From assembly GCA_017448975.1 (NCBI GenBank), contig JAFSKN010000039.1, forward strand, positions 1 through 59,541: DNA of 59,541 bases, in the 5' to 3' direction. How positions within the stretch are numbered: the stretch's first letter is position 1; each line of letters begins with the position of its first letter. The notes beneath the pieces were generated by a model, which was not told where the DNA came from, searched no databases, and worked only from the letters and a program-made list of their open reading frames with translations. This DNA is from Clostridia bacterium. GTDB taxonomy: Bacteria; Bacillota; Clostridia; Christensenellales; Aristaeellaceae. Both the position numbers and the translations under genes were made by a program. Shown piece by piece: positions 40,764 to 48,347 of the stretch.

Positions 40764-41450
40764 TTATTTATCCAGATAGGCGGGCCGCATATACAGCCCC
40801 AGAGGACGGAGAGGCGCAATGCCTTTTAGCTCCTCCGGCTGAACGATGCCCGCGGGATAACAGGTGAATAATAATGGAATGTGCATATCCTCCGACAGGA
40901 TTTTGGCCTTTTCGTACCCTTCCCGGATGATGCCCGAAGTGGTTTCCCGGAGCAGGTGCGTGTTGTTCACCAGCCCAGTCACCCGTATCTGCAATTCGTT
41001 TTGAATGGCTTCCACGTGCTCCCGTGCCGTTTCCACGGTAAGGGTCTCATACCGGCGGAAGTTCACCACCGCCCACAGCTCGTGATCGCTGCCCTCAAAA
41101 TACTTGCCGAATTGGCGCAGCACCCGGGCCCCGGCGTCATTGCCGCCCAAATCAATAATGGTCTGGCAGCCCTCGTCCTCCAGGGGCGCGCGGAGGGCGG
41201 CGGTCAGGGCGGGCAATTCGGCGGTGGCGCCGGTGGAATGGAAGATGTCGCCGTACACGGCAACGCCGTGGGCTTCCAGCAAATCCATCCGTTCCCTGGA
41301 ACGGAAATAGGGGTTCGCCACGTCCAGGTCCACGATGGCAAGCCGGGGATAATCCCGCTTTTCAGCCTGTGCCAATTCCATAGCCAGGCTCACTGCCAGT
41401 TCCGTTTTCCCGCTGCCGTAATGGCCCGCGATCACGGTCATGCGCCGCAT
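40764..41450 (-). CDS. P-loop ATPase of the ParA/MinD-like class next to vor genes
   Basis: 228 residues from the ATG with AAGGAGG at 7 bases. Walker A is AGHYGSGKTELAVSLA; Walker B-like segments are AIVDLDVANPYFRSRER and TIIDLGGNDAGARVL. It lacks the deviant KGGxGK of true ParA. It is commonly found beside vor/kor genes in clostridia and may serve cofactor or cluster assembly of the oxidoreductase, but its role is not established. It lies upstream in the same direction as vorDBAC, under its own promoter. Confidence 0.8.
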   Translation of the reverse strand: MRRMTVIAGHYGSGKTELAVSLAMELAQAEKRDYPRLAIVDLDVANPYFRSRERMDLLEAHGVAVYGDIFHSTGATAELPALTAALRAPLEDEGCQTIIDLGGNDAGARVLRQFGKYFEGSDHELWAVVNFRRYETLTVETAREHVEAIQNELQIRVTGLVNNTHLLRETTSGIIREGYEKAKILSEDMHIPLLFTCYPAGIVQPEELKGIAPLRPLGLYMRPAYLDK

Positions 41451-41487
41451 GGCTCTCCCTCCTTCCCGTTCAAAAGGGTACCATGTC

Positions 41488-41516
41488 ATTATGAAACCGT
41501 GCGCGGAAAATGTCAA
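41488..41516 (-). promoter_or_regulatory. Promoter of the ATPase-vor unit
   Basis: Minus strand: TTGACA, 17-base spacer, CATAAT, 38 bases before the start codon. Confidence 0.7.
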
Positions 41517-41561
41517 CCCAAAAAGGATGTATTTCCTTTGTACAATTGAAAAAATGATTGA

Positions 41562-41590
41562 TTAATAAATAGCGGTTCTTCTGATATACT
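41562..41590 (+). promoter_or_regulatory. Possible promoter of the antitoxin gene
   Basis: TTAATA, 17-base spacer, TATACT. The -35 is weak; TTGATT four bases earlier would give a 21-base spacer. Confidence 0.45.
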
Positions 41591-41612
41591 GTTATTGCAG
41601 GAGGTGATCGGT

Positions 41613-41813
41613 ATGACAAGCACGGCTACCGTAAGCAGAGAGCAGCTAAAAGGAATCTTCGATATCGACAGGCTGGCAGATACGACCTTCAAAGTAACGA
41701 TCACGCCAATTTCGGAAGCCGAAGCGGATGAAATCGAGTTCAAGAGCCTGAAAGGAATCGCCGGAAAGCCGCTGGACGCGGATGAAATCAGGAAGGAACG
41801 GTTGAAGCTATGA
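41613..41813 (+). CDS. Antitoxin-like small protein of a type II pair
   Basis: 66 residues with AGGAGG eight bases upstream. No family is recognised for the N-terminal half (TATVSREQLKGIFDI), but the acidic middle and the Lys/Arg-rich end DADEIRKERLKL are like VapB-type antitoxin tails. The stop overlaps a downstream ATG as CTATGA, the usual antitoxin-toxin coupling. The following reading frame starts like a PIN toxin and breaks off, so this antitoxin appears to be an orphan. Base composition is lower in GC than neighbouring genes, suggesting transfer. Confidence 0.7.
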   Translation: MTSTATVSREQLKGIFDIDRLADTTFKVTITPISEAEADEIEFKSLKGIAGKPLDADEIRKERLKL

Positions 41814-41872
41814 GGGTTTTGCTGGACACGAATATTGTGTTGGAAATTGCATTTTTTTCGTTCTCTGAATAA
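41810..41872 (+). pseudogene. Truncated PIN-domain (VapC-like) toxin
   Basis: Reads MRVLLDTNIVLEIAFFSFSE and stop. MRVLLDTNIVLEI is the first strand and catalytic-Asp loop of PIN ribonucleases (about 130 residues in full). After about 13 residues it is replaced by unrelated AT-rich sequence, directly before the T-box promoter. The rest of the toxin is not found in the window, so the remnant is non-functional. Confidence 0.75.
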
Positions 41873-41890
41873 ATGAAGAAGAAAAATTGA

Positions 41891-41919
41891 TTGACATTTT
41901 TGATTTGTTCTGCTACACT
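41891..41919 (+). promoter_or_regulatory. Promoter of the T-box leader
   Basis: TTGACA, 17-base spacer, TACACT, starting 19 bases after the toxin remnant's stop. Confidence 0.8.
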
Positions 41920-41925
41920 ACATGC

Positions 41926-42209
41926 AATCGCATACCGAAAGGCGATGACGAAGAAGGCGGATGGAATGTCCACCCACAGAGAGCCGGGAGCGCTGAAAAC
42001 CGGCGGCGGGGATCCATCAGGCTGTGGCTTCCGAGCCGGGCATCTGAACAGGGCGGTTCCCCCCAGTAGGATGCTCCGTGAACGCCGCGTCAGTGCGAAG
42101 GGCTTCATGGGAGCCCATAAGGGGCGCGATCACACCGCGCAATTTGAGTGGTACCGCGAGCTGATGCTTATTCAGCCCGTCTCAAAGAAACACTTTGGGG
42201 CGGGCTTTT
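41926..42209 (+). promoter_or_regulatory. T-box riboswitch leader
   Basis: Stem I elements: GATGACGAAGAAG (kink-turn side), CACAGAGAGCCGG with GCTGAAAACCGG (distal AGAGAG bulge and loop), GATGGA / TCCATC pairing and CTTCCGAGCCGGGC on the return side. The antiterminator T-box sequence is GAGTGGTACCGCG at 42146-42158. The terminator is AGCCCG-TCTCAAAG, loop, CTTTGGGGCGGGCT, TTTTG (42174-42209). Uncharged tRNA should favour readthrough. The specifier codon is not certain; GTG (Val), TGT (Cys) or CTG (Leu) in GGCTGTGGCTTC are candidates. This accounts for most of the 41873-42357 gap. Confidence 0.85.
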
Positions 42210-42224
42210 GTCTGCCCCGCAGGA

Positions 42225-42322
42225 GGAGAGTTGAGAGCGGAGAGCTGAGAGTTGAGATATAATATAGTCAAACCATTCTGGCTGCTGTCTTTATTCACTA
42301 AATAAATCTCAACTCTCAACTC
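42225..42322. repeat. Inverted GAGAGTTGA minirepeat element R5
   Basis: Left arm GAGAGTTGAGAGCGGAGAGC plus TGAGAGTTGAGATATAATA (42225-42262). Right arm AAATCTCAACTCTCAACTCC (42304-42322). It lies in the 5' untranslated region between the T-box terminator and the acyl-CoA synthetase ribosome site. Confidence 0.85.
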
Positions 42323-42357
42323 CTACCCTTGAACGATTACCGTAGGAGGGAACGAAA

Positions 42358-44631
42358 ATGCCGACCCAGGCCCCCGAAATGCTGCGGGACGTGGCCGCCC
42401 GTATCCGCGAACTGAAAGATATTTCCGGCTATACCACTGCTGATCTGGCCCGCATGACGGGCTTTTCCGAGGCGGACTGCGCCTGGTATGAAACGGGCAG
42501 CGTGGAAATGCCCTTTTCCTTCGTCCACAAGTGCGCCGCCGCCTTCGGCGTGGACATCGTGGATCTGATCGAGGGCACCAGTCCCCGCCTGTCCAATTAC
42601 ACCGTCACCCGCCATGGGGAAGGCGAAGTGGTCACGGACATCAAGGGCATCAAGATGCTGAACCTGGCCCCCATGTTCCGCAAGCGCATCGTGGAACCGT
42701 ACCTCACCCGCTATTCCTACGACCCCGCCCTCCAGGCGGCCCCCATCGAAACGGTGAGCCATCCCGGCCAGGAATTTGACTATATTCTGTCCGGCGTGCT
42801 GCGGGCCCAGATCGGCGAACACACGGAAACCCTGCGGGCGGGCGATTCCGTGTTCTTCGATTCCTCCACCCCCCACGGCCTCATCGCCGCCGAGGGGCAG
42901 GACTGCGTATTCCTTGCCGTGGTCATCCCCGGCGAGGAAACGGATTACAACCCCCACATCCACGACGCCGCCGCCCCGGCGCAGCAAGCCCAGGCCATCA
43001 TCGCCGACCGGTTTGTGGACGCCAAGGTAAACGATAAAGGCACGCCCGTGTCCGTCCATTACCACGATATTGACCGCTTCAATTTCGCCTTCGACATCAT
43101 GGACGGGCTGGCGAAAGAGCATCCGGACCAGCTGGCCATGGTGCATCTGGACATCAACAAGAAGGAGCGCCGCTTCTCCTTCCTGGATTTCCATAAGATG
43201 AGCAACCGGGCCGCCAATTACTACAAGTCCCTGGGCATCAGGAAGGGCGACCGGGTGATGCTGGTGCTGCGCCGCCAGTACCATTTCTGGATCACCATGC
43301 TGGCTATGGAAAAGATCGGCGCGGTGGTGATTCCGGCCACCGACCAGCTGCTTTGCAAGGATTACATTTACCGCTTCCAGACCGGCGAGGTCAGCGCGGT
43401 GGTATGCACCAGCCACGGCCAGGCGGCAGGCGAGATCGAAAAGGCCCTGCCCGAATGCCCCGGCATCAAAACCAAAATCTTCTGCGGCGGGCAGCGGGAG
43501 GGCTGGCACGATTTTGACAGCGAATACAGCGTGTTTTCCTCCCATTTCGACCGGACGGAGGACGCGGCCTGCGGCGACGATCCCCTGCTCATGTTCTTTA
43601 CCTCCGGCACCACGGGCTATCCCAAGCTGGTATGCCACAGCCACAAGTACCCCCTGGGCCATTACATGACCGCCAAATTCTGGCATAACGTCCTGCCCGG
43701 CCAGCTCCACCTGACCATTTCCGACACAGGCTGGGCCAAGGCCTGCTGGGGAAAGATCTTCGGCCAGTGGATGTGCGAAGCCGCCCTGTTCGTGTACGAT
43801 TTCGACCGCTTCCACGCCGACGATATCCTGCCCCTGTTCAAGCAGTACAACATCAAAACCTTCTGCGCGCCGCCCACCATGTACCGCATGCTGATCAAGG
43901 AGGATTTGAGCAAGTACGACCTTTCCTCCATCCGCTACGCAACCATCGCCGGCGAAGCCCTGAACCCTGAGGTGTTCCAGAAGTTCAAGGAAGCCACCGG
44001 CATCACCATCATGGAGGGCTTCGGCCAGAGCGAAAGCGCCATCATCATCGGCAACCTCACCGGCATGACCCCCAAGCCCGGCTCCATGGGCAAGCCCGTG
44101 CCGCTGTACGACGTGGATCTGGTGGACCCCAACGGCAATCCGGTACCCGTTGGCGAGGTGGGTGAAATCGTGATCCATACCGGGGAAAACAATCCGCCCT
44201 GTGGCCTGCTCACCGGCTACTACGGCAGCGATGACAAGAATGTGAACGGCAACTGGCACGACGGCCTCTACCACACCGGCGACACCGCCTGGCGGGACGA
44301 GGACGGCTACTTCTGGTACGTGGGCCGGGTGGACGACCTGATCAAGTCCTCCGGCTACCGCATCGGGCCTTTCGAGATCGAAAGCGTCATCATGGAGCTG
44401 CCCTACGTGCTGGAGTGCGGCGTTTCCGCCGCGCCGGACCCCGTCCGCGGCCAGGTGGTCAAGGCCAGCATCGTGCTGATCAAGGGCAAGGAAGGCACGG
44501 AAGAACTCAAGAAAGAAATTCAAAGCTACGTGAAGCAGCGCACCGCGCCCTACAAATATCCCCGCATCGTGGTTTTCCGGGACGAGCTGCCCAAAACCAC
44601 CAGCGGCAAAATCCAGCGCGCATTGCTGTGA
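42358..44631 (+). CDS. XRE-cupin-acyl-CoA synthetase fusion protein
   Basis: 757 residues with GGAGGG ahead of the ATG. Residues 8-70: XRE-type helix-turn-helix (TTADLARMTGFSEADCAWYE). Residues 115-195: cupin (PGQEFDYILSGVLRAQIGEH, FFDSSTPHGL). Residues 235-757: AMP-forming acyl-CoA synthetase, with FTSGTTGYPKLVCHSHK (phosphate loop), GFGQSESAI, YHTGDTAWRDEDG, GRVDDLIKSSGYRIGPFEIE and the catalytic Lys in PKTTSGKIQRAL. It should activate a carboxylic acid with ATP and CoA. The DNA-binding and cupin domains suggest self-regulation by a ligand. A T-box leader precedes it. Organic-acid substrate unknown. Confidence 0.92.
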   Translation: MPTQAPEMLRDVAARIRELKDISGYTTADLARMTGFSEADCAWYETGSVEMPFSFVHKCAAAFGVDIVDLIEGTSPRLSNYTVTRHGEGEVVTDIKGIKMLNLAPMFRKRIVEPYLTRYSYDPALQAAPIETVSHPGQEFDYILSGVLRAQIGEHTETLRAGDSVFFDSSTPHGLIAAEGQDCVFLAVVIPGEETDYNPHIHDAAAPAQQAQAIIADRFVDAKVNDKGTPVSVHYHDIDRFNFAFDIMDGLAKEHPDQLAMVHLDINKKERRFSFLDFHKMSNRAANYYKSLGIRKGDRVMLVLRRQYHFWITMLAMEKIGAVVIPATDQLLCKDYIYRFQTGEVSAVVCTSHGQAAGEIEKALPECPGIKTKIFCGGQREGWHDFDSEYSVFSSHFDRTEDAACGDDPLLMFFTSGTTGYPKLVCHSHKYPLGHYMTAKFWHNVLPGQLHLTISDTGWAKACWGKIFGQWMCEAALFVYDFDRFHADDILPLFKQYNIKTFCAPPTMYRMLIKEDLSKYDLSSIRYATIAGEALNPEVFQKFKEATGITIMEGFGQSESAIIIGNLTGMTPKPGSMGKPVPLYDVDLVDPNGNPVPVGEVGEIVIHTGENNPPCGLLTGYYGSDDKNVNGNWHDGLYHTGDTAWRDEDGYFWYVGRVDDLIKSSGYRIGPFEIESVIMELPYVLECGVSAAPDPVRGQVVKASIVLIKGKEGTEELKKEIQSYVKQRTAPYKYPRIVVFRDELPKTTSGKIQRALL

Positions 44632-44650
44632 GGTGTTTTCTGTCATTCTG

Positions 44651-44679
44651 CGGCCTCCCGCCTTGGGAGGCCGTTTTTT
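44651..44679 (+). terminator. Terminator after the acyl-CoA synthetase gene
   Basis: CGGCCTCCC, GCCT loop, GGGAGGCCG, TTTTTT. Confidence 0.9.
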
Positions 44680-44683
44680 CATG

Positions 44684-44715
44684 AAAAAGCTCCGGTGGGA
44701 CGTACCCGCCGGAGC
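44684..44715 (-). terminator. Terminator after the MerR regulator gene
   Basis: Minus strand: GCTCCGGCGGGTACGTCCCA with CCGGAGC, then TTTTTC. Confidence 0.8.
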
Positions 44716-44723
44716 GAAAGCCG

Positions 44724-45539
44724 TTATTTCTTTTTTACCGGATAGCAGATTTCCGTCACGAATTCATCCGGGTTCTGGGTCTCGTGGGGACTGACGTGGT
44801 AAATGTTGAACATAGGCCCCGCCGGTTCATAGCCGTTTGCTTCGATCCATGCCACCACAGCGGCGTATACGTCCGTGATCTGCGTATAGCTTCCCTGATA
44901 GGTGCAGCTGGCTACCGTTTCCTCCGGCAGGGTGCGGAACTTCACGTGTTCCGTATCGGGATAGCTGCCCTTCACGGTCTTCCACGCCATCATTTCCACA
45001 TTTTCTTCCTTGTATTCCCCGTCCAGATAGGTCACCGCGCAGAGGCAGGGATCGTCTTCCGTAAGATGCATGCGGCAGGTTTCCTCCGCCAGCGTCCCCC
45101 AGATCATCCCCTCATCCTCGTAGCGGGGCAAGGTCATCCGCACGGTGGCGGCGTAGCGCTCCGGAATGGTTTTGACGGTCACATTATAGCGCATGTTTTC
45201 TTCCTTTCTCAGCCTTTTTCGGGCTGCGTCCAGCAGCGTAAGCTTATGCGCCGTATCGCGGGCCAGAGCTTCCAGCTCCCTTTTCCGGTCACATAGGAAT
45301 TGTTCCATTTGTTCCCGGTCCTCATACACCGCGAGGATTTTCACGATATCCGCCAGGGAGAAGCCCATATCCTTCAGCGCCGTGATGCGGCATACTGTGG
45401 GAAGCTGATCCTCCCGGTAATACCTGTAATCCGTGAAGCGGTCGATTTCTGCCGGTTTCAAAAGCCCGATCTCATCGTAGTGGCGCAGCATCCTGACGCT
45501 GACCCTGGACAGTTTTGAAAATTCTCCGATTTTCAGCAT
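44724..45539 (-). CDS. MerR family regulator with GyrI-like ligand domain
   Basis: 271 residues. The N-terminal MerR head MLKIGEFSKLSRVSVRMLRH continues with YYREDQLPTVCRITALKDMG and a dimerisation helix. From about residue 118 (MRYNVTVKTIPERYAATVRM) a GyrI/BmrR-like effector domain binds hydrophobic small molecules. It is likely an autoregulator: its own promoter has the 19-base spacer that MerR proteins untwist. The nearby MATE exporter is a plausible further target but lies on its own unit. Confidence 0.9.
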   Translation of the reverse strand: MLKIGEFSKLSRVSVRMLRHYDEIGLLKPAEIDRFTDYRYYREDQLPTVCRITALKDMGFSLADIVKILAVYEDREQMEQFLCDRKRELEALARDTAHKLTLLDAARKRLRKEENMRYNVTVKTIPERYAATVRMTLPRYEDEGMIWGTLAEETCRMHLTEDDPCLCAVTYLDGEYKEENVEMMAWKTVKGSYPDTEHVKFRTLPEETVASCTYQGSYTQITDVYAAVVAWIEANGYEPAGPMFNIYHVSPHETQNPDEFVTEICYPVKKK

Positions 45540-45580
45540 GGCGGTACCTCCTTATGCTGATTCCCTTTGAGCTCGGACAC

Positions 45581-45611
45581 ATGATAATGCCTGCCACAAT
45601 GAGAGAGTCAA
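45581..45611 (-). promoter_or_regulatory. MerR-type promoter with 19-base spacer
   Basis: Minus strand: TTGACT, 19-base spacer (CTCTCATTGTGGCAGGCAT), TATCAT. MerR-family promoters typically have 19-20-base spacers. A weak CTCTC ... GGCAG dyad is present between the boxes. Confidence 0.65.
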
Positions 45612-45683
45612 GCGTTTTTTTCGGGCTTTTTGAAAAATAATCCCCCGGCGCTGCCAGGGGACATGAAACAATCAGAAAACCTT

Positions 45684-47027
45684 TTACCCGGCAGCCTTTT
45701 TCGCCAGGGCGCTGTGGGAATAGCGGAGGATCAGCAGAGAAGAGCACATGATCCAGCCCATGGGATAGGCCAGAGCCACAGCTAAGAAGCCAGCGCCCAG
45801 GGCCTTGGTGACGGCCAGATAGATTTGGCGGAACACCACGAAGGAGGCCAGCATGATCACCGTGGGCATGGTGGCGTCCCCCACGCCCCGCAGGGCTCCG
45901 GCGTAAATCTGGTTAAAGCAGATGGTAACGTAGAAGGGCGTCACGATGCGGATAAACCGTTCCCCGAATGCCACCACTTCCTCCTCCGGGGAGAAGATAA
46001 AGAGCAGAGGCCGCGCCAGCACGAATACCATCAGGCCCAAGACCACCGTGGAAGCAAGGCTCATGAGCGTGGCGGTGCGCACGCCCTCCCGGGCGCGTTT
46101 TTTCTGTTCCGCGCCCCAATTTTGCCCCACAAAGGTGGTGGAACTCATGCTGATGGCCTGCACCGGGATCAGGGCGAACGCGTCCACTTTGTTGTAAATG
46201 CCGTAGCCCGCCATGCAGGCGGAGCCGAAATAATTGATATAGGACTGTACAAACACATTGGAAAACGCCGTAATGGCGGACTGGATGCTGCTGGGCATGC
46301 CGATTTTCAGGATATTCCGCAGGGATTCCCGATCAATGCGCAGCTCCTTCCAGCGCAGGCCGTAGTCCCTTTCCTCCCGGGTCAGGGTGACCAGGATCAG
46401 CAGGGCGGAAGTGATCTGGGACAGGATGGTGGCATAAGCCACGCCGTCCACCCCCATGCCAAAGGCCAGCACAAAAAGCAGATCCAGCGCCGTATTGAGC
46501 AGGGCGGAAAAAATCAGGAACAGCAGAGGCCGCCGGGAATCGCCCACGGCCTTTAAAATGCCGCTGCCCATGTTGTAAAACAGGATGCCCGAAATGCCGG
46601 CGAAATAAATGGACAGGTAGGTATGGGATTCCCCCATCACTTCCTCCGGCGTCTGCATGAAGCGCAGCATGGGGTCGATGATCACCTGCCCCACCAGCGT
46701 GGCAAGGAGGCTCACAAGAAACGTGAGGGCGATGGTGGTGTGCACTGCCTTGCCTAAGCCCTGCCGGTCATGGGCCCCGTAGCGCTGGGAAATCACCACC
46801 GACGCGCCGGTGGCCAGCCCCGCGCAAAAACCCACCACGGTATTGATGATGGGGCCGGTGGAGCCCACCGCCGCCTGAGCGTGCTGGCCAACGAACTGGC
46901 CCACCACCACGGTGTCCACCGTGTTGTACAATTGCTGAAACAGCAGGCCCAGGGCCATGGGAACGGAAAACCGCACCAAATGCCGCCAAATGCTGCCCTG
47001 GGTCATGTCAGAATCCGTTCTGGCCAC
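45684..47027 (-). CDS. MATE family efflux transporter
   Basis: 447 residues from a GTG with AAGGGGG at 7 bases; ATGs 6 and 12 codons upstream lack a ribosome site. About twelve membrane helices arranged as two six-helix halves. MATE signatures are VPMALGLLFQQLYNTVDTVV at the start of half one and IGMPSSIQSAITAFSNVFVQ for half two. It exports cationic compounds using Na+ or H+ gradients. Third gene of the tetR-bioY-MATE unit, 54 bases after bioY. Confidence 0.92.
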   Translation of the reverse strand: MARTDSDMTQGSIWRHLVRFSVPMALGLLFQQLYNTVDTVVVGQFVGQHAQAAVGSTGPIINTVVGFCAGLATGASVVISQRYGAHDRQGLGKAVHTTIALTFLVSLLATLVGQVIIDPMLRFMQTPEEVMGESHTYLSIYFAGISGILFYNMGSGILKAVGDSRRPLLFLIFSALLNTALDLLFVLAFGMGVDGVAYATILSQITSALLILVTLTREERDYGLRWKELRIDRESLRNILKIGMPSSIQSAITAFSNVFVQSYINYFGSACMAGYGIYNKVDAFALIPVQAISMSSTTFVGQNWGAEQKKRAREGVRTATLMSLASTVVLGLMVFVLARPLLFIFSPEEEVVAFGERFIRIVTPFYVTICFNQIYAGALRGVGDATMPTVIMLASFVVFRQIYLAVTKALGAGFLAVALAYPMGWIMCSSLLILRYSHSALAKKAAG

Positions 47028-47081
47028 GCTTAATCCCCCTTCCATGCTTTCTTGAAACATCAAACCAACAATTCCAATTTC

Positions 47082-47609
47082 TCAAATTCTCATCGCTTTG
47101 CGCAGCCTTGGCGTCAGGAACGCCGCCAAAAGAATTTTGGCCGCGTCTCCCGGCAGGAAGGGGATCACGCAAAGGGAAAGGCTCTCCTCAAGCGTGCGGC
47201 CCGACATCCGCACGAACCAGGCGGTGCCCATCCCGTAGCACACGGCGGTGCCCAATAAGAGCAATACGCAGCGGCCCCAAAAACGTTCCAGCAGGCGGGG
47301 AAGATTCAGCCCTGCGATCAAAGCGTAAAACAGGTAGCCCACGATATAGCCGCCGGTGGGCCCCAGCAGCCTGCCCGCGCCGCCCTGAAAGCCCGCGAAC
47401 ACCGGCACGCCCACGGCCCCCAGCAGGATATACGCCCCCACCGCCAGCGCCCCATAGCGCCAGCCCAGCAGCAGGCCGCACAGCATCACACCCAAGGTAG
47501 CCAGAGAAACGGGCACGGGACCAATGGGCAGCTGCAATTGGGAAAAAACAGCGATCAATGCCGTGAACAGGGCGCAGAAAACCAGTCTGCGGGTATCCGT
47601 TGTTTTCAT
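47082..47609 (-). CDS. bioY: Biotin transporter BioY (ECF S-component)
   Basis: 175 residues, six membrane helices. BioY motifs: QLPIGPVPVSLATLGVMLCG near the N-terminus, GGAGRLLGPTGGYIVGYLF in the middle, and FLPGDAAKILLAAFLTP near the end. It binds biotin and normally works with the energy-coupling EcfAA'T module encoded elsewhere. Placement behind a TetR regulator (4-base overlap) and before a MATE pump is unusual. Confidence 0.93.
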   Translation of the reverse strand: MKTTDTRRLVFCALFTALIAVFSQLQLPIGPVPVSLATLGVMLCGLLLGWRYGALAVGAYILLGAVGVPVFAGFQGGAGRLLGPTGGYIVGYLFYALIAGLNLPRLLERFWGRCVLLLLGTAVCYGMGTAWFVRMSGRTLEESLSLCVIPFLPGDAAKILLAAFLTPRLRKAMRI

Positions 47610-48202
47610 TGCTCCCGGTTCCTTTCCACAATCCGGCGCAGATAATCGATCAGTTCTTCTTCCGTGCAGGGCTTCCTGTTGGCATACCACCATCGCAGCG
47701 CGGCCAGCATGCCGCCCACATAAAACTCCGTCAGAACGGGGATCGCGTGAGCGCTGTTCTCCTGATTCATGCCGCCGCGTTCATTCAGGCGAAGAACCAC
47801 CTCGTCCGCGCAGTGCCGCAGAAAAGCTTCCAGCATTTTTATGCCCCTTTCGCCCGTCTCCATGACCACTTTCTCATACTGCGGATGCAGATTCATATAG
47901 TCCATCACACGGGAAGACAGCAGCACAAAATAATCGCCCGGTTCCTTGGGCGGATCATCTTCGGCAATGAACGCGGAAAACTCCTTCAGCCTGTCTTTCC
48001 TGCGCCATAGCATAAAATCGTGCATGTCTCGAAAATGCTGATAGAACGTTGTGCGGCGGATCACGGCCTCATCGCACAATTCCTGCACCGTGATTTGATT
48101 CCATTCCTTTCGGAGCAACAACCGACCCATGGCCTCCGTCAGCTGCTGATAGGTGCGCTGAATCCGGCGGTCTATTTTGCCGTTCTCTGGTCCTTCCGTC
48201 AT
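47606..48202 (-). CDS. TetR/AcrR family transcriptional regulator
   Basis: 198 residues. The N-terminal helix-turn-helix (about 12-60) contains WNQITVQELCDEAVIRRTTF and YQHFRDMHDFML. The C-terminal domain is of the TetR_C_7-like kind with LLSSRVMDYMNLHP and a long final helix. It probably represses its own operon with bioY and the MATE exporter; the ligand is unknown. The downstream overlap with bioY is ATGA. Confidence 0.9.
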   Translation of the reverse strand: MTEGPENGKIDRRIQRTYQQLTEAMGRLLLRKEWNQITVQELCDEAVIRRTTFYQHFRDMHDFMLWRRKDRLKEFSAFIAEDDPPKEPGDYFVLLSSRVMDYMNLHPQYEKVVMETGERGIKMLEAFLRHCADEVVLRLNERGGMNQENSAHAIPVLTEFYVGGMLAALRWWYANRKPCTEEELIDYLRRIVERNREQ

Positions 48203-48254
48203 TTTTCCTCCTTGGGGAGCTTCCCTCAGATAATTGACACATTGTTATGTATGT

Positions 48255-48283
48255 AGTATACTGTAACAGGGAAAAAAAGTCAA
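48255..48283 (-). promoter_or_regulatory. Promoter of the tetR-bioY-MATE operon
   Basis: Minus strand: TTGACT, 17-base spacer, TATACT. AGTATACT is a small palindrome over -10, and TGTTA ... TAACA half-sites flank it; these could be the regulator's operator, which is a guess. Confidence 0.7.
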
Positions 48284-48347
48284 ACCTTGCCTTTTTTTCG
48301 TTCATTTTTCAGCATTTTCTGATAAATAAAATAGAGGAGCGATCATC

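Noticed and set aside
41887-42262. Small open frames in the plus direction before the acyl-CoA synthetase
   Set aside because: They coincide with the T-box leader, whose conserved elements explain the sequence.
42337-44682. Very long open frame on the minus strand (about 780 codons)
   Set aside because: It is antisense to the acyl-CoA synthetase fusion, whose motifs are unmistakable. The antisense product is His/Gly-rich without domains; long antisense frames are expected in GC-rich genes with third-position GC bias.
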